Positions 7,013-16,054 of a stretch of DNA of 57,341 nt are shown here, piece after piece; position 1 is the stretch's first letter, and each line of letters opens with the position of its first letter. The notes beneath the pieces were generated by a model, which was not told the DNA's origin, did no database searches, and worked only from the letters and a program-made list of their open reading frames with translations. The position numbers were made by a program, and so were the translations under genes. Source of the DNA: Pseudomonadota bacterium (GTDB taxonomy: Bacteria; Desulfobacterota; Syntrophorhabdia; Syntrophorhabdales; Syntrophorhabdaceae); the NCBI GenBank assembly GCA_026388255.1, contig JAPLKC010000010.1, positions 1-57,341 of the forward strand, given 5' to 3'.

Positions 7013-9724
7013 TCACTGATTTATATACTCCAGGCATCGTGATGCCGCCTCTCCGCCGGAGGCAACTGTGTCGGGTACATCCTTAGGGCCTGAGGCCATA
7101 CCGCAGACAAAGATACCATCCACATTTGTCTTTGAAGGGGCTATCGAGTTACACTTGATAAATCCGTACTCATCCCTCTCTATGTCCATCATGCTGCAAA
7201 GTCCCGCCGTTTCCTTCCGGGGCCTTACTCCTGTTGCCAGTATCACAATGTCCACCTCGATCTCACGCAGCTCGCCGCTTAACATGTCTTCTACCTTCAC
7301 CAGGAGACCGTTTTTGCCCTGCGTTACTTCTCCGGGAATGCCTCTTATGTAAAAGGTACCACTCTCCTGGGTACTCTTGTAGAATTCTTCATAACTTTTA
7401 CCATAGGCCCTCACATCGATATAGGAGACGTAAATCTCCGAATCCTTTATCCTGTCCTTCACTATACTGGCATGCTTTGCCGTGTACATACAGCACACCC
7501 TTGAACAGAAACGGGCATTGCTCTGCCTGTCTCTTGATCCAACACACTGTATAAAATAAAATCTCTTCGGGGTCTTTCCCTTTAAGAGAATCTCACCTTC
7601 TGTAGGTCCTGTAACCGAACAAATCCTCTCAAATTCTATTCCTGTCATAACACCTTCAAGCGTGCCGTAACCAAATTCCTTTTTTTCAGTCGGGTCATAT
7701 AGGTCAAAGCCAGGCGCAAGGACAATGCTGTCAAACTGCATGTCCACAATTTCGTCTTTCATATCGTAGTCGATGGCCTTCACATCGCAACGCCTCTCAC
7801 ACTCCCCGCACTGGATACACCCCTCTATCTGACCGGCAAGACATCGAGAGGCCTCCGCTATTGCCTGGTCAGGATTATAGCCCAAAGCTACCTCGTTAAA
7901 ATCAGCAATTCTCTGTTCCACCGGCCTCTCAGGCATGGGGATCCGCTCAATTTTTTTGATTCTTCCGGCAAGCTCTGCCACCTCATTTCCGGATAATTTC
8001 TCCGGTTCTTTTTTCACCTTGTATGTTGTTAATTCTTCTCCTCTCAAATAACTGCTTATGGAGAGTGCAGCCTTCTGGCCTGCAGCGATAGCATCAACAA
8101 CATAAGCCGGGCCTGTGACAACATCACCACCGGCAAAAATGCCTTTTATATTGGTAGCGCCTGTTGCAGGATCTATTTCTATGGTACGGCTTTTGCTTAA
8201 AGACACCCCGGTCTCTTCTGCGAAAGAGATTTGTGTTGTTTGTCCGAGAGCCGTAATTACCATATCCACTGGCACGGGAAACTCAGACCCATTTACGGGA
8301 ATTGGACGTCGACGACCGCTCGCATCAGGTTCGCCAAGTTCCATACGAATACATTCCATTCTTGAGAGCGTTCCATTGTCGGCATAAAATCGTACAGGCG
8401 TCACAAGAAACTGTATCTCTATGCCCTCGTTCAAAAGGGCTTCTATCTCTTCATACGCTGCGGGCATTTCGTCGCGGGTCCGACGATAGATAATGCTCAC
8501 GTTTTCACAACCAAGCCGTTTTGCTGTTCTCGCACAGTCAACGGCTGTATTGCCCCCGCCTATGACGGCAACACATTTACCTATTGTGAGCAAATGGTCT
8601 ATATTTACAGCACGAAGGAATTGTATGCCATCAATAATGCCGGAAAATTCTTCTCCTTCCACGCCTGGAAGTAACCCTTCGGGAGCGCCGGTACTGATAA
8701 AAACAGCATCATAATCGTTTATCAATGAGTCGATGCCCTTGCTTTTTCCGACCTCAACACCACATTGAATTGTAACACCCAGCTTCTCGATATAGTCGAT
8801 CTCTTTTTTCAGTTCCGCCTTCGGCAATCTGAATTCCGGTATGGCATACCGCAACATTCCGCCCGGTTCCGGGAGGGCTTCAAAAACAGTTACATCATGC
8901 CCTTCAAGAGCAAGATCATGGGCGCAGGCAAGCCCTGCCGGTCCGGCCCCTATGACAGCCACTTGTTTACCTGTCTTTTGAATCTGAGGCATCACAAGGG
9001 AATTTGGATCAAAGCAATCAACAGCAAAACGTTTCAGATCACGAACGGCCAGAGAAGAATCAAACTGTCCCCTGTTACACGCCTGTTCGCAGGGCGCATA
9101 GCATACCCTGCCGCATACCGAAGGAAAGGGGTTTGTCTGCCTGATAAGCATATAGGCATCTTCAAACCTCCCCTCACTGATATGTTTGATGTATCCAAGC
9201 ACGTTTGTATGGATGGGACATGCATCCATACAGGCAGCCTTGCACGGCCGGTCTTCCCGTTTATCAACAGTAGCCTTATTTGGTATGGCTTGCGGGAAGG
9301 GGATATAAATTGCCTTCCTCTCGCCGGTCCCCATGTTGAATTCGCTCTTCATTACTACCGGACACCCCGGAAAGCATGTGCCGCAGGCGGTGCACTTTTT
9401 GATATCTACGTAACGGGATTTCTTTAAGACAATAACTTCAAATCCGTTCCCGCTTTTCTTCACAGCCACCGGCTTTGCCCACGAAAAAAGGTCTATATTC
9501 TGGTGGAGGGCCACCTCTACCATCTTTGGCGAAAGGGTGCATGTGGAACAATCCAGTGTAGGGAAGGTTTTATCGAGCTGAATCATCCGTCCCCCTATGG
9601 ATGGACCTTCCTCGAGCATGGTCACTTGAACGCCGCAGGCCGCAAGCTCAAGGGCAGCAGTTATGCCGCCAATGCCCCCGCCAACAACAAGTACCCGTTT
9701 CTCTTGAGAATATGTATCATTCAT
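7013..9724 (-). CDS. HdrA protein with internal GltD/NfnB-type NAD(P)H:flavin module (HdrL-like)
   Basis: A 903-residue fusion. Domain order: HdrA FAD site GGGIGG (15-20) and DCSTC (58-62); ferredoxin CTACGTCFPGC (111-121); a glutamate-synthase-small-subunit-like Fe-S domain with cysteines at 161-169 and 204-216; a second FAD site GAGPAG (259-264); an NAD(P)H site GGGNTA (389-394); another ferredoxin CIQCGECERRC (636-646); then the C-terminal half of HdrA with CVGSR (727) and CSRVCC (740-745). The GltD/NfnB domain is thus inserted in HdrA and could let the Hdr complex exchange electrons with NAD(P)H. Large HdrL-type proteins are known in sulfate reducers; I infer kinship. The start lacks a good Shine-Dalgarno because repeat-like sequence fills the upstream gap. 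Confidence 0.88.
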   Translation of the reverse strand: MNDTYSQEKRVLVVGGGIGGITAALELAACGVQVTMLEEGPSIGGRMIQLDKTFPTLDCSTCTLSPKMVEVALHQNIDLFSWAKPVAVKKSGNGFEVIVLKKSRYVDIKKCTACGTCFPGCPVVMKSEFNMGTGERKAIYIPFPQAIPNKATVDKREDRPCKAACMDACPIHTNVLGYIKHISEGRFEDAYMLIRQTNPFPSVCGRVCYAPCEQACNRGQFDSSLAVRDLKRFAVDCFDPNSLVMPQIQKTGKQVAVIGAGPAGLACAHDLALEGHDVTVFEALPEPGGMLRYAIPEFRLPKAELKKEIDYIEKLGVTIQCGVEVGKSKGIDSLINDYDAVFISTGAPEGLLPGVEGEEFSGIIDGIQFLRAVNIDHLLTIGKCVAVIGGGNTAVDCARTAKRLGCENVSIIYRRTRDEMPAAYEEIEALLNEGIEIQFLVTPVRFYADNGTLSRMECIRMELGEPDASGRRRPIPVNGSEFPVPVDMVITALGQTTQISFAEETGVSLSKSRTIEIDPATGATNIKGIFAGGDVVTGPAYVVDAIAAGQKAALSISSYLRGEELTTYKVKKEPEKLSGNEVAELAGRIKKIERIPMPERPVEQRIADFNEVALGYNPDQAIAEASRCLAGQIEGCIQCGECERRCDVKAIDYDMKDEIVDMQFDSIVLAPGFDLYDPTEKKEFGYGTLEGVMTGIEFERICSVTGPTEGEILLKGKTPKRFYFIQCVGSRDRQSNARFCSRVCCMYTAKHASIVKDRIKDSEIYVSYIDVRAYGKSYEEFYKSTQESGTFYIRGIPGEVTQGKNGLLVKVEDMLSGELREIEVDIVILATGVRPRKETAGLCSMMDIERDEYGFIKCNSIAPSKTNVDGIFVCGMASGPKDVPDTVASGGEAASRCLEYINQ

Positions 9725-9759
9725 TCCGCAATCCGAAGTCAGAAATCTGCAAATTCAAA

Positions 9760-10695
9760 TTATCCTTTCACTATATCTTTCAACTTATCCCGGAGCTTGT
9801 TTGCATCGCCGATTACGCCATAATGGGCATACTGGAATATGGGCGCTTCCGGATCTTTATTAACTGCTATAATACAGTCAGAATCTTTCATACCGGCTAT
9901 ATGCTGGAATGCCCCGCTTATGCCCATGGCGAGATATACTTTGGGTTTAACTGTTTTGCCGGAAGTACCGACCTGTTGTGCCTTGGGAAGCCACATTTTA
10001 TCAATAACAGGTCGCGAGCCGGACAAAGTTGCCCTCAGCAGTCCGGCAAGCTCCTGATAATCGTCTATCTCGTCCTTATTCCCAATCCCTCTTCCCACGG
10101 AAAGGAGGAACTCGGCTTTGGTGATATCTATCTCTCCCTTTTCTTCCTCAACATACTCGATGAAGGATCTCCCTTCTGCAAGGGTAATGTCCTCAAGCGC
10201 GACGGTTTCAGCAGGACCTTTTTCAACAGCATGTTCTTTAAAGCTGCCGCTTCGCACGGTGACAACACAGGGGCCGCTTCCTGCCTGCCGGAATTCACCG
10301 AATATTTTATCCGAATAGTAGCTTTTGTAGAAAACGTTCGTTTCTTTATCAAAGCCGCTTACATCCGTAATAAGAGGCATATCGAAATGCCCCGCCACAT
10401 AGGACGCAAGCTCAGCGCCTGACGATGAGTGTGTGAAGACGATCACATCCGGTTTCCCACGAGAAGTCATCACTTTTTCTAAAATTGTAATGAAATTCAG
10501 TGGGTTGAGAAATATCTCCTCTTGCACGGTTGCCTTGATAGCAATATTTACAAGATTTCCCTTCATTTCATAGGCGCCATCGGGCATGAGAAGAACGATG
10601 CTCTTTTGCAGGAGGGCTGCAATACCTATGGAATCCAGGTTTCTTTCTTCAAAGACCCCACGTCTTACTTCAGCTACAACCAGTGTATAGCTCAT
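9760..10695 (-). CDS. etfA: Electron transfer flavoprotein alpha subunit
   Basis: A 311-residue EtfA of usual length. The C-terminal FAD-binding region is well kept: GSRPVIDKMW, then QVGTSGKTVKPKVYLAMGIS, GAFQHIAGM and INKDPEAPIFQYAHYG-like residues. EtfAB takes electrons from acyl-CoA dehydrogenases, and the partner dehydrogenase is probably the one at 17230-18372. The start overlaps the etfB stop by four bases. The HdrD-like protein encoded just before etfB and the NAD(P)H-linked HdrA just after are the likely onward carriers. Whether this ETF bifurcates cannot be decided by eye; it needs comparison with bifurcating EtfA flavin sites. Confidence 0.94.
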   Translation of the reverse strand: MSYTLVVAEVRRGVFEERNLDSIGIAALLQKSIVLLMPDGAYEMKGNLVNIAIKATVQEEIFLNPLNFITILEKVMTSRGKPDVIVFTHSSSGAELASYVAGHFDMPLITDVSGFDKETNVFYKSYYSDKIFGEFRQAGSGPCVVTVRSGSFKEHAVEKGPAETVALEDITLAEGRSFIEYVEEEKGEIDITKAEFLLSVGRGIGNKDEIDDYQELAGLLRATLSGSRPVIDKMWLPKAQQVGTSGKTVKPKVYLAMGISGAFQHIAGMKDSDCIIAVNKDPEAPIFQYAHYGVIGDANKLRDKLKDIVKG

Positions 10696-11471
10696 TGGTA
10701 TACCCCCTTTTCCTTAAGAATTCCGATAAGGTCTTTACATATACCATCCATCTCGCCAGTAAGCATAGTTGCCCCACCCTTCCTGGCCGGGTAAACCCAT
10801 TTTACAACCTCTATGCCGGGGTTCAGGTTATCTTCATACTCCTTTCCTTTAAAGAACTTGCGTTCTACCTTGGATGCCTTCCTTACACCCATAATGGAAA
10901 CATATCGGGGCTCGTTAATCCCTGTCTGAATTGATATAACACAAGGGAGCATAACCTTCACTCTCTCCTGGAGACCACCTTCGAGTTCTCTTCTTGCTAT
11001 AACGTGGTCACTTTCAAAGGCGTCGATACCGATAACCATAGATACGAAGGGAAGCCCCAGTTTGGCCGCGAGAATACCACCCATTGCACCGAACTGATCG
11101 TCCTCGGACTGTACACCCGTAAAGATCGCATCAAAAGGAACATTTTCTTTCTTCAGGAAATTCTGTATCACGGTTGCTCTTGCGCCGGGGTCGTGAAGTA
11201 TCTGATCAATCTCAATGAGAAAACCGTCTTTTGCCCCCATAGCAATGGCCCTTCGCAAGACCTCGTCGGATTCTGCATCGCCGATGGAGATTGCTGTCAC
11301 AGTTCCACTGGTTTTCTCAACAATCCTTACCGCCTCTTCAACTGCGTAATTATCCCAATCATTCACCTTGAAAGGAACCTTTGAAAGGTCGACTGCCCTA
11401 CCCTCGTCAACAATCCGCAGTTCTTCTTCCTGTGTTGCCGGTACTCTCTTTGTAAAAACCAATAGATTCAT
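10692..11471 (-). CDS. etfB: Electron transfer flavoprotein beta subunit
   Basis: A 259-residue EtfB. It opens with NLLVFTKRVPATQEEELRI and contains KVNDWDNYAVEEAVRI, the conserved GAKDGFLI segment, the adenine-nucleotide-binding FTGVQSEDDQFGAMGG region, and a C-terminal VSIMGVRKASK, all typical. It forms a heterodimer with the following EtfA. Translation starts one base after the HdrD-like stop, and GGAGG lies inside the end of that gene, so the three are tightly coupled. The tight association argues that this ETF delivers to the soluble HdrD-like protein and not to a membrane ETF:quinone oxidoreductase. None of the latter is encoded in the window. Confidence 0.94.
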   Translation of the reverse strand: MNLLVFTKRVPATQEEELRIVDEGRAVDLSKVPFKVNDWDNYAVEEAVRIVEKTSGTVTAISIGDAESDEVLRRAIAMGAKDGFLIEIDQILHDPGARATVIQNFLKKENVPFDAIFTGVQSEDDQFGAMGGILAAKLGLPFVSMVIGIDAFESDHVIARRELEGGLQERVKVMLPCVISIQTGINEPRYVSIMGVRKASKVERKFFKGKEYEDNLNPGIEVVKWVYPARKGGATMLTGEMDGICKDLIGILKEKGVYQ

Positions 11472-11472
11472 T

Positions 11473-12567
11473 TTATAAAACCTCCATCAATATCTCGGAT
11501 ATCTCTTTCACTGCCAACCCTTTTTCAGTTGCCGGGTCTTCAAGTGTCATTACACAGAAGGGACAGCTTGTTGCCATTACTTCTGCCCCTTTTTCTATTG
11601 CTTCCAAAACTCTTATTTCGCTATTCCGTTGACAGGTTGTCTCTGCCTCGTAAAACATCCTTCCGCCCCCGCCTTCACAACAGAGGGATGTTTCCCTGGA
11701 CCTTGAAAACTCAAGTAGTTCCAGACCTTCTATACTTTTGAGTATATCCCTTGGTTCATCGAAGATGCCATTTTGTTTTCCGAGAAAACAAGGGTCATGG
11801 TAAATCACTTTCTTGTTATAAGGTATTTTGGGGGCAAGTCGCCCCTCTTTTACCATACTTGCCAGTACCTCCGTGTAATGGGATACCTTGATGCCCAGAT
11901 TGCCGTATTCCTTCTTCAGCGTGTTCATACAATGATGGGAAAGGGTTATAATCTCCTTAACCCCGTATTCTTTAAAAGCGGCAATATTCTCTTCCTGAAG
12001 CTCCTCGAAAAGACCTGACTCGCCTATTCGCCGTATCTCGTTGCCGCAGCATGCTTCCTCTTCCCCAAGAACACCGAATTCCAGACCTCCTTTATTGAGC
12101 ATCTTTGCTACATTTACCGGTATAACCATGCACCTGGGATCATATGCCTGAATACAACATGTGAAAAGAAGCCTCTTTGACACGGTTTCACTTACATGAG
12201 GGACCTCGATATCAAGTTTTTCGAACCAGGATCCCCTTTTAGCCCGGGAACGACCCCACGGGTTCCTCTGAACAAAGGTATTCTCAAGGGCTTTTTGAAT
12301 GGTTGCCGGTATGTCCCCTTCTTCAACCATGACAGACCTTACATCAATAATCATTTCTGATGGTTTTACATCTCTGGGACACCTGATGGTACATGCGCCG
12401 CATGATGTACAGTACCAGGGGATCGACTCTTCTATATGATGCTGGAACTGCTTTTTTCTCACAAGCATACGTATGTTGAAGGGGGTTCTTCCTGCCTCAG
12501 GGCAGCTCCCCGTACATTTTCCGCATTGGATGCATGTTAAAACCCTTGTTTGAGTCTGGCTGATCAT
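11473..12567 (-). CDS. Soluble HdrD-like iron-sulfur protein (HdrC-HdrB fusion) linked to ETF
   Basis: 364 residues with the HdrD plan. The N-terminal ferredoxin pair is CIQCGKCTGSC (12-22) and CTSCGACTIRC (53-63). Two CCG domains follow: CCIQAY, EEEACCGNE and HHC in the first; DPCFLGK, SLCCEGGGG and SCPFC in the second. Such proteins accept or donate electrons at noncubane clusters and are common beside ETF in syntrophs. Many of those have N-terminal membrane helices; this one has none, so it should be cytoplasmic. Placement directly before etfBA suggests ETF-to-Hdr electron flow. Glycolate-oxidase GlcF has a similar fold, but no FAD-type GlcD neighbour is present. Confidence 0.85.
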   Translation of the reverse strand: MISQTQTRVLTCIQCGKCTGSCPEAGRTPFNIRMLVRKKQFQHHIEESIPWYCTSCGACTIRCPRDVKPSEMIIDVRSVMVEEGDIPATIQKALENTFVQRNPWGRSRAKRGSWFEKLDIEVPHVSETVSKRLLFTCCIQAYDPRCMVIPVNVAKMLNKGGLEFGVLGEEEACCGNEIRRIGESGLFEELQEENIAAFKEYGVKEIITLSHHCMNTLKKEYGNLGIKVSHYTEVLASMVKEGRLAPKIPYNKKVIYHDPCFLGKQNGIFDEPRDILKSIEGLELLEFSRSRETSLCCEGGGGRMFYEAETTCQRNSEIRVLEAIEKGAEVMATSCPFCVMTLEDPATEKGLAVKEISEILMEVL

Positions 12568-12591
12568 ATTTTCATACCTCTGCGTTTCAAA

Positions 12592-14139
12592 TCAAATCTT
12601 CTTTAAAGACTCCCTTATAGCTTTTTTCAAAATTTTCCCCTGCGGGCTCTTGGGCAACTCTTTCCAGAATTCAACAGATTTCGGTTTTTTGTATCCGGCC
12701 AGATGCTCTCCGCAAAATTTGATAATATCCTCTTTTGTTGCAACGACCTCCTGTCTCAGGACAACAACAGCCTTCGGCACTTCACCCCAGTGTTCATCGG
12801 GGACGCCGATCACCGATACCTCAAGCACAGCCGGGTGTTTATAGAGTATTTCCTCGATCTCTCTCGGATATATATTGACCCCGCCGCTTATTATCATGTC
12901 ATTTTTTCTTTCCACTAAATAGACGTATCCATCCTCATCAAGTTTGCCGAGATCGCCTGTATGAAGCCAGCCGTTTTTCAGCTTTTTTTCCGTCTCCTCC
13001 GGCATCTGCCAGTATCCCTTCATAACTGCCTCGCTTCTGCCGATTATCTCCCCTACCTCGCCGACAGCCACGTCTTTATCATCCTCGTCTACGATTCTGA
13101 TCTCGTAATTAAGCGCAGGCTTGCCGGAAGAAGCAAGCCTCTTGATCTTTTTCTCATTGCCGTCAAGGATATGATCTTCAGGCTTTAATACTGTTGTAAA
13201 GGGTCCGCTTTCAGTCTGCCCGTACAACTGGGCAAAACCGCATGGAAAAACCTCAAGAGCTTTCTTGAGAAGCTCTACATGCATAGGCGCACCGGCGTAT
13301 AGGATGAGCCGTAAATTGCTCAAATCATATTTTTTTACATCCGGTACCTGGAGAAGGCTATGAATCATGGTAGGCACCATCTGGCACCTCGTAATCCGTT
13401 CTTTTGAAATATATTCCAGAACCTGTTCAGGATTGAATCCCCCTTCCCGCCGGATGTAGAATGTGTTTGGCATATAAGAATGCCTGACAATATTGTCTTC
13501 GCAGGCCACGTGATACATGGGAAAGGTGATCAACACACGCTCGTCATACTCAACCCGTAGCTCTATTACGCTTGCTACAGCATCAGACATGAGGTGTCTA
13601 TGCGTTCTCATCGCACCCTTTGCCTTACCTGTTGTGCCTGCAGTAAAGATGATGCTGAGCACATCTTCTTCAGATATTTTAATGTTGGGCTCAGAACTAT
13701 ACCCAATGGTAAGAATGTTTTTGTAATCCTCCATATAAGGGAACGTCGGGGTTTGGAGGCATATATAATGATCCATAGGATTTACATCCGGCCTGAGCGT
13801 ATCTATCATCTCACCGTAGTCCTCATCCAAAAAAAGGAATTTAGGAGCCGAATAATTCAATATATCAAAAAGCTCGCCTTTTGTGAGATGGTTGTTGTAA
13901 GGGCAAAAGATACCTCCTGTTTTTGCTGCTGCAAAATATATTTCCATAAATTGATGGCAGTTATGAACAAGTACCCCTATGCGGTCACCTTTATTTAGCC
14001 CCTTATCTAATAGAGCGTTTGCCAGGCAATTGACTCTTTCGTTCAAAGTTTTAAAGTCCGTTGTTGCCTCTTCCGAGACAATGGCAGTTTTTGCAGGAAA
14101 TTTATTTGCATTTCTTACAAGCATATCACCGATGACCAT
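12592..14139 (-). CDS. AMP-forming acyl-CoA ligase
   Basis: A 515-residue member of the ANL superfamily. Motifs: FTAGTTGKAKGA near 165-176 (P-loop), LYGQTESGP (A5), GWLHTGDLGKLDEDGYVYLV with ERKNDMIISGGVNIYPREIE (A7-A8 hinge), and a C-terminal SPQGKILKK carrying the catalytic lysine. It forms an acyl-adenylate and then a CoA thioester, activating a carboxylic acid. The substrate is not readable. The TRAP transporter encoded just before it and the acyl-CoA dehydrogenase of the same block suggest a carboxylate imported from outside, aromatic or alicyclic given the nearby hydroxybenzoyl-CoA reductase. A strong AGAGGAGG site precedes the ATG. Confidence 0.9.
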   Translation of the reverse strand: MVIGDMLVRNANKFPAKTAIVSEEATTDFKTLNERVNCLANALLDKGLNKGDRIGVLVHNCHQFMEIYFAAAKTGGIFCPYNNHLTKGELFDILNYSAPKFLFLDEDYGEMIDTLRPDVNPMDHYICLQTPTFPYMEDYKNILTIGYSSEPNIKISEEDVLSIIFTAGTTGKAKGAMRTHRHLMSDAVASVIELRVEYDERVLITFPMYHVACEDNIVRHSYMPNTFYIRREGGFNPEQVLEYISKERITRCQMVPTMIHSLLQVPDVKKYDLSNLRLILYAGAPMHVELLKKALEVFPCGFAQLYGQTESGPFTTVLKPEDHILDGNEKKIKRLASSGKPALNYEIRIVDEDDKDVAVGEVGEIIGRSEAVMKGYWQMPEETEKKLKNGWLHTGDLGKLDEDGYVYLVERKNDMIISGGVNIYPREIEEILYKHPAVLEVSVIGVPDEHWGEVPKAVVVLRQEVVATKEDIIKFCGEHLAGYKKPKSVEFWKELPKSPQGKILKKAIRESLKKI

Positions 14140-14186
14140 TATGATTTACCTCCTCTTGTTGTATGTATAAATGTGGCATGTCTATC

Positions 14187-15488
14187 TTATTTCATAAGTA
14201 AATTAGGCAGCCAGGTCACCAGTTCCGGAAAAACGAACAGCAATGCCACACAAAGGACCATAGAAATGAGAAAAGGATAAACACCTTTGTAAATAATGCC
14301 CATTGGTACTTTGGTTATATTCTTAACAATAAAAACACAGATGGCCACAGGCGGAATCACTGAACCAATACATACTGTAAGAGCAATCATAATGCCGGCC
14401 CATAAAGGGTCATAACCAAGTTTTAATACAATAGGAAAAAAGATCGGTGTTGCAAGGATCATAAATGCAAGGTCATCTATAAAGGAACCGCCTATAAGAT
14501 ATACTAAGAAAATGATAATCATTATCCAGACACGGTGTATCGGCAGTGCGGTAATCGTGTCGGCTGCTACCTGGGGAATTTGGGTAATGGCGATAAAATG
14601 GCCCAGTATCGCTGATGAAGCAATAAGCATAAGAACCATACATGCGGTGCGCAAAGATTCCTCAATAGATTTGATAAAGCCTTTGAAATTAATATCCCTT
14701 TTTAGAACACACAGAACAAGCACAGCGAATGCTCCGATGCTGCCTGCTTCCGTGGGCGTGAAAATCCCGTACATAAGGCCGCCTATCAATATGAGAAATA
14801 TGACAATAGGCCATATTACATTGGGAACGGTCTTCCATCTTGCCGGCCAGTCATATTTTTCGCTTTTTGGTCCAATAGACGGATTGATTCCGCACCATCC
14901 GCAAATTACTACCATAAAAAGGAAAGATAAAATAAGCCCCGGTATTACGCCGGCCATGAAAAGCTTGCCTATAGACTGTTGTGTTACGATACCGAAGACT
15001 ATCAGGGTCACGCTTGGAGGGAGCAGGATGCCGAGCGTCCCCACTGAAGCAACTATTCCGGTCGAAAGTTTTTTGCTGTAACCATATCTGTCCATCTCCG
15101 GAACGGCAACGCTTGCAAATGTTGCGGCTGTGGCAGCCACGGAACCGCATATTGCCTTGAACACGGTTGCGCCTGCCACTGTTGCTACGGCAAGCCCCCC
15201 CGGGATATGTCCTATAAATTTATGTGTAGTATCGAATAAACGTCTTGCAATGCCTGCATTAAAGGCAATCTGGCCCATAAGCACAAAAAGGGGTATGGCA
15301 GTGAGGCTGTAAGACGCGAGAGCATCAAAATAATCATTTGCCAGGAGGCTTATGGCAGTTTCAAAGTCGTTAAGCATGGCAAACCCTATGAAACCAACAA
15401 TAGCCATACCAAAAGCAAGTTCAATGCCTGTTAGAAATACACATAAAAGTAAAAATAGCGCTATCATGCCGAACGTAATCTCATTCAT
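14187..15488 (-). CDS. dctM: TRAP transporter large permease (DctM family)
   Basis: A highly hydrophobic protein of 433 residues with about twelve membrane segments and DctM features: GLAVATVAGATVFKAICGS near the start, SVGTLGILLPPS mid-protein and a late GSVIPPVAICVF. I chose the ATG at 15488 over an upstream in-frame ATG because GGAGGTGA sits eight bases before it and because the first eleven codons of the longer form lie in dctQ. The start overlaps the dctQ stop by eight bases. DctM forms the ion-coupled transport channel for the acid delivered by DctP. The acyl-CoA ligase gene follows within 50 bp. Confidence 0.92.
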   Translation of the reverse strand: MNEITFGMIALFLLLCVFLTGIELAFGMAIVGFIGFAMLNDFETAISLLANDYFDALASYSLTAIPLFVLMGQIAFNAGIARRLFDTTHKFIGHIPGGLAVATVAGATVFKAICGSVAATAATFASVAVPEMDRYGYSKKLSTGIVASVGTLGILLPPSVTLIVFGIVTQQSIGKLFMAGVIPGLILSFLFMVVICGWCGINPSIGPKSEKYDWPARWKTVPNVIWPIVIFLILIGGLMYGIFTPTEAGSIGAFAVLVLCVLKRDINFKGFIKSIEESLRTACMVLMLIASSAILGHFIAITQIPQVAADTITALPIHRVWIMIIIFLVYLIGGSFIDDLAFMILATPIFFPIVLKLGYDPLWAGIMIALTVCIGSVIPPVAICVFIVKNITKVPMGIIYKGVYPFLISMVLCVALLFVFPELVTWLPNLLMK

Positions 15489-15969
15489 GTTTATCACCTC
15501 CAAAAATCGCCTTAAGGACATCGGACAGGAGTACCAGGGACTCTATAAGGCCGCAAAGTGATAACAAGTATGCTACAGGATAATAGGGGACGTGTAAGGT
15601 AAGCGAAACCTCATGCGTTTTATACAAATCGTTCCCCTTTAAAAAAAACGACCATGTAAGGAGTATAAAGAACACGAAGCCTAATAGTTTTGTAAAAATT
15701 ATGAATATCCTTTTCCAGAAATCGGAGAGATACTCCGTAAGTATATCAACATTTACGTGCGCACCCTCCAATGATGACTGAGGAAGAGACATACCTATAA
15801 TCAGGGCTCCGGCAAAGGCTACCAACTCAAATGTTCCCGTAATAGGTTTCCCAAGGTAACGCATAATAACATCAACTACCGTAAAAAACATCATCAGGGC
15901 AAGTATTATCCCTCCGACGGAATTTGTGACTTTGCTGATCTTTAAGGTGGCGCTGAGAAATTTTTGCAT
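15481..15969 (-). CDS. dctQ: TRAP transporter small permease (DctQ family)
   Basis: A 162-residue protein with four predicted membrane helices and the DctQ signature VDVIMRYLGKPITGTFELV in helix 1-2, followed by MSLPQSSLEGAHVNVDIL. It partners the DctM channel. AAGGAAGG lies upstream of the ATG. It is preceded by a GC-rich hairpin at 16009-16037 that separates it from dctP, and is coupled to dctM by overlap. The length and helix count are normal for the family. Confidence 0.92.
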   Translation of the reverse strand: MQKFLSATLKISKVTNSVGGIILALMMFFTVVDVIMRYLGKPITGTFELVAFAGALIIGMSLPQSSLEGAHVNVDILTEYLSDFWKRIFIIFTKLLGFVFFILLTWSFFLKGNDLYKTHEVSLTLHVPYYPVAYLLSLCGLIESLVLLSDVLKAIFGGDKHE

Positions 15970-16008
15970 TCTTTTACCTTCCTTTTTATGGTATTCGGGC
16001 TTATATAC

Positions 16009-16037
16009 CCGGGGAGTGTTGTACCTGAACTCCCCGG
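16009..16037 (-). terminator. Hairpin between dctP and dctQ (partial terminator or mRNA-stability loop)
   Basis: CCGGGGAGT at 16009-16017 pairs with ACTCCCCGG at 16029-16037 around an 11-base loop. No T-run follows on the - strand. The likely role is to raise the amount of binding protein relative to the permeases by stopping part of the transcription or by protecting the dctP mRNA end. Confidence 0.55.
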
Positions 16038-16054
16038 GGTGAATTTTTAGAGTA

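Noticed and set aside
9034-9427. Long opposite-strand ORFs inside the hdr genes (for example 8765-9427 and 9601-10422)
   Set aside because: They are shadows of well-supported HdrA and EtfA genes, with no domain, start signal or family match.
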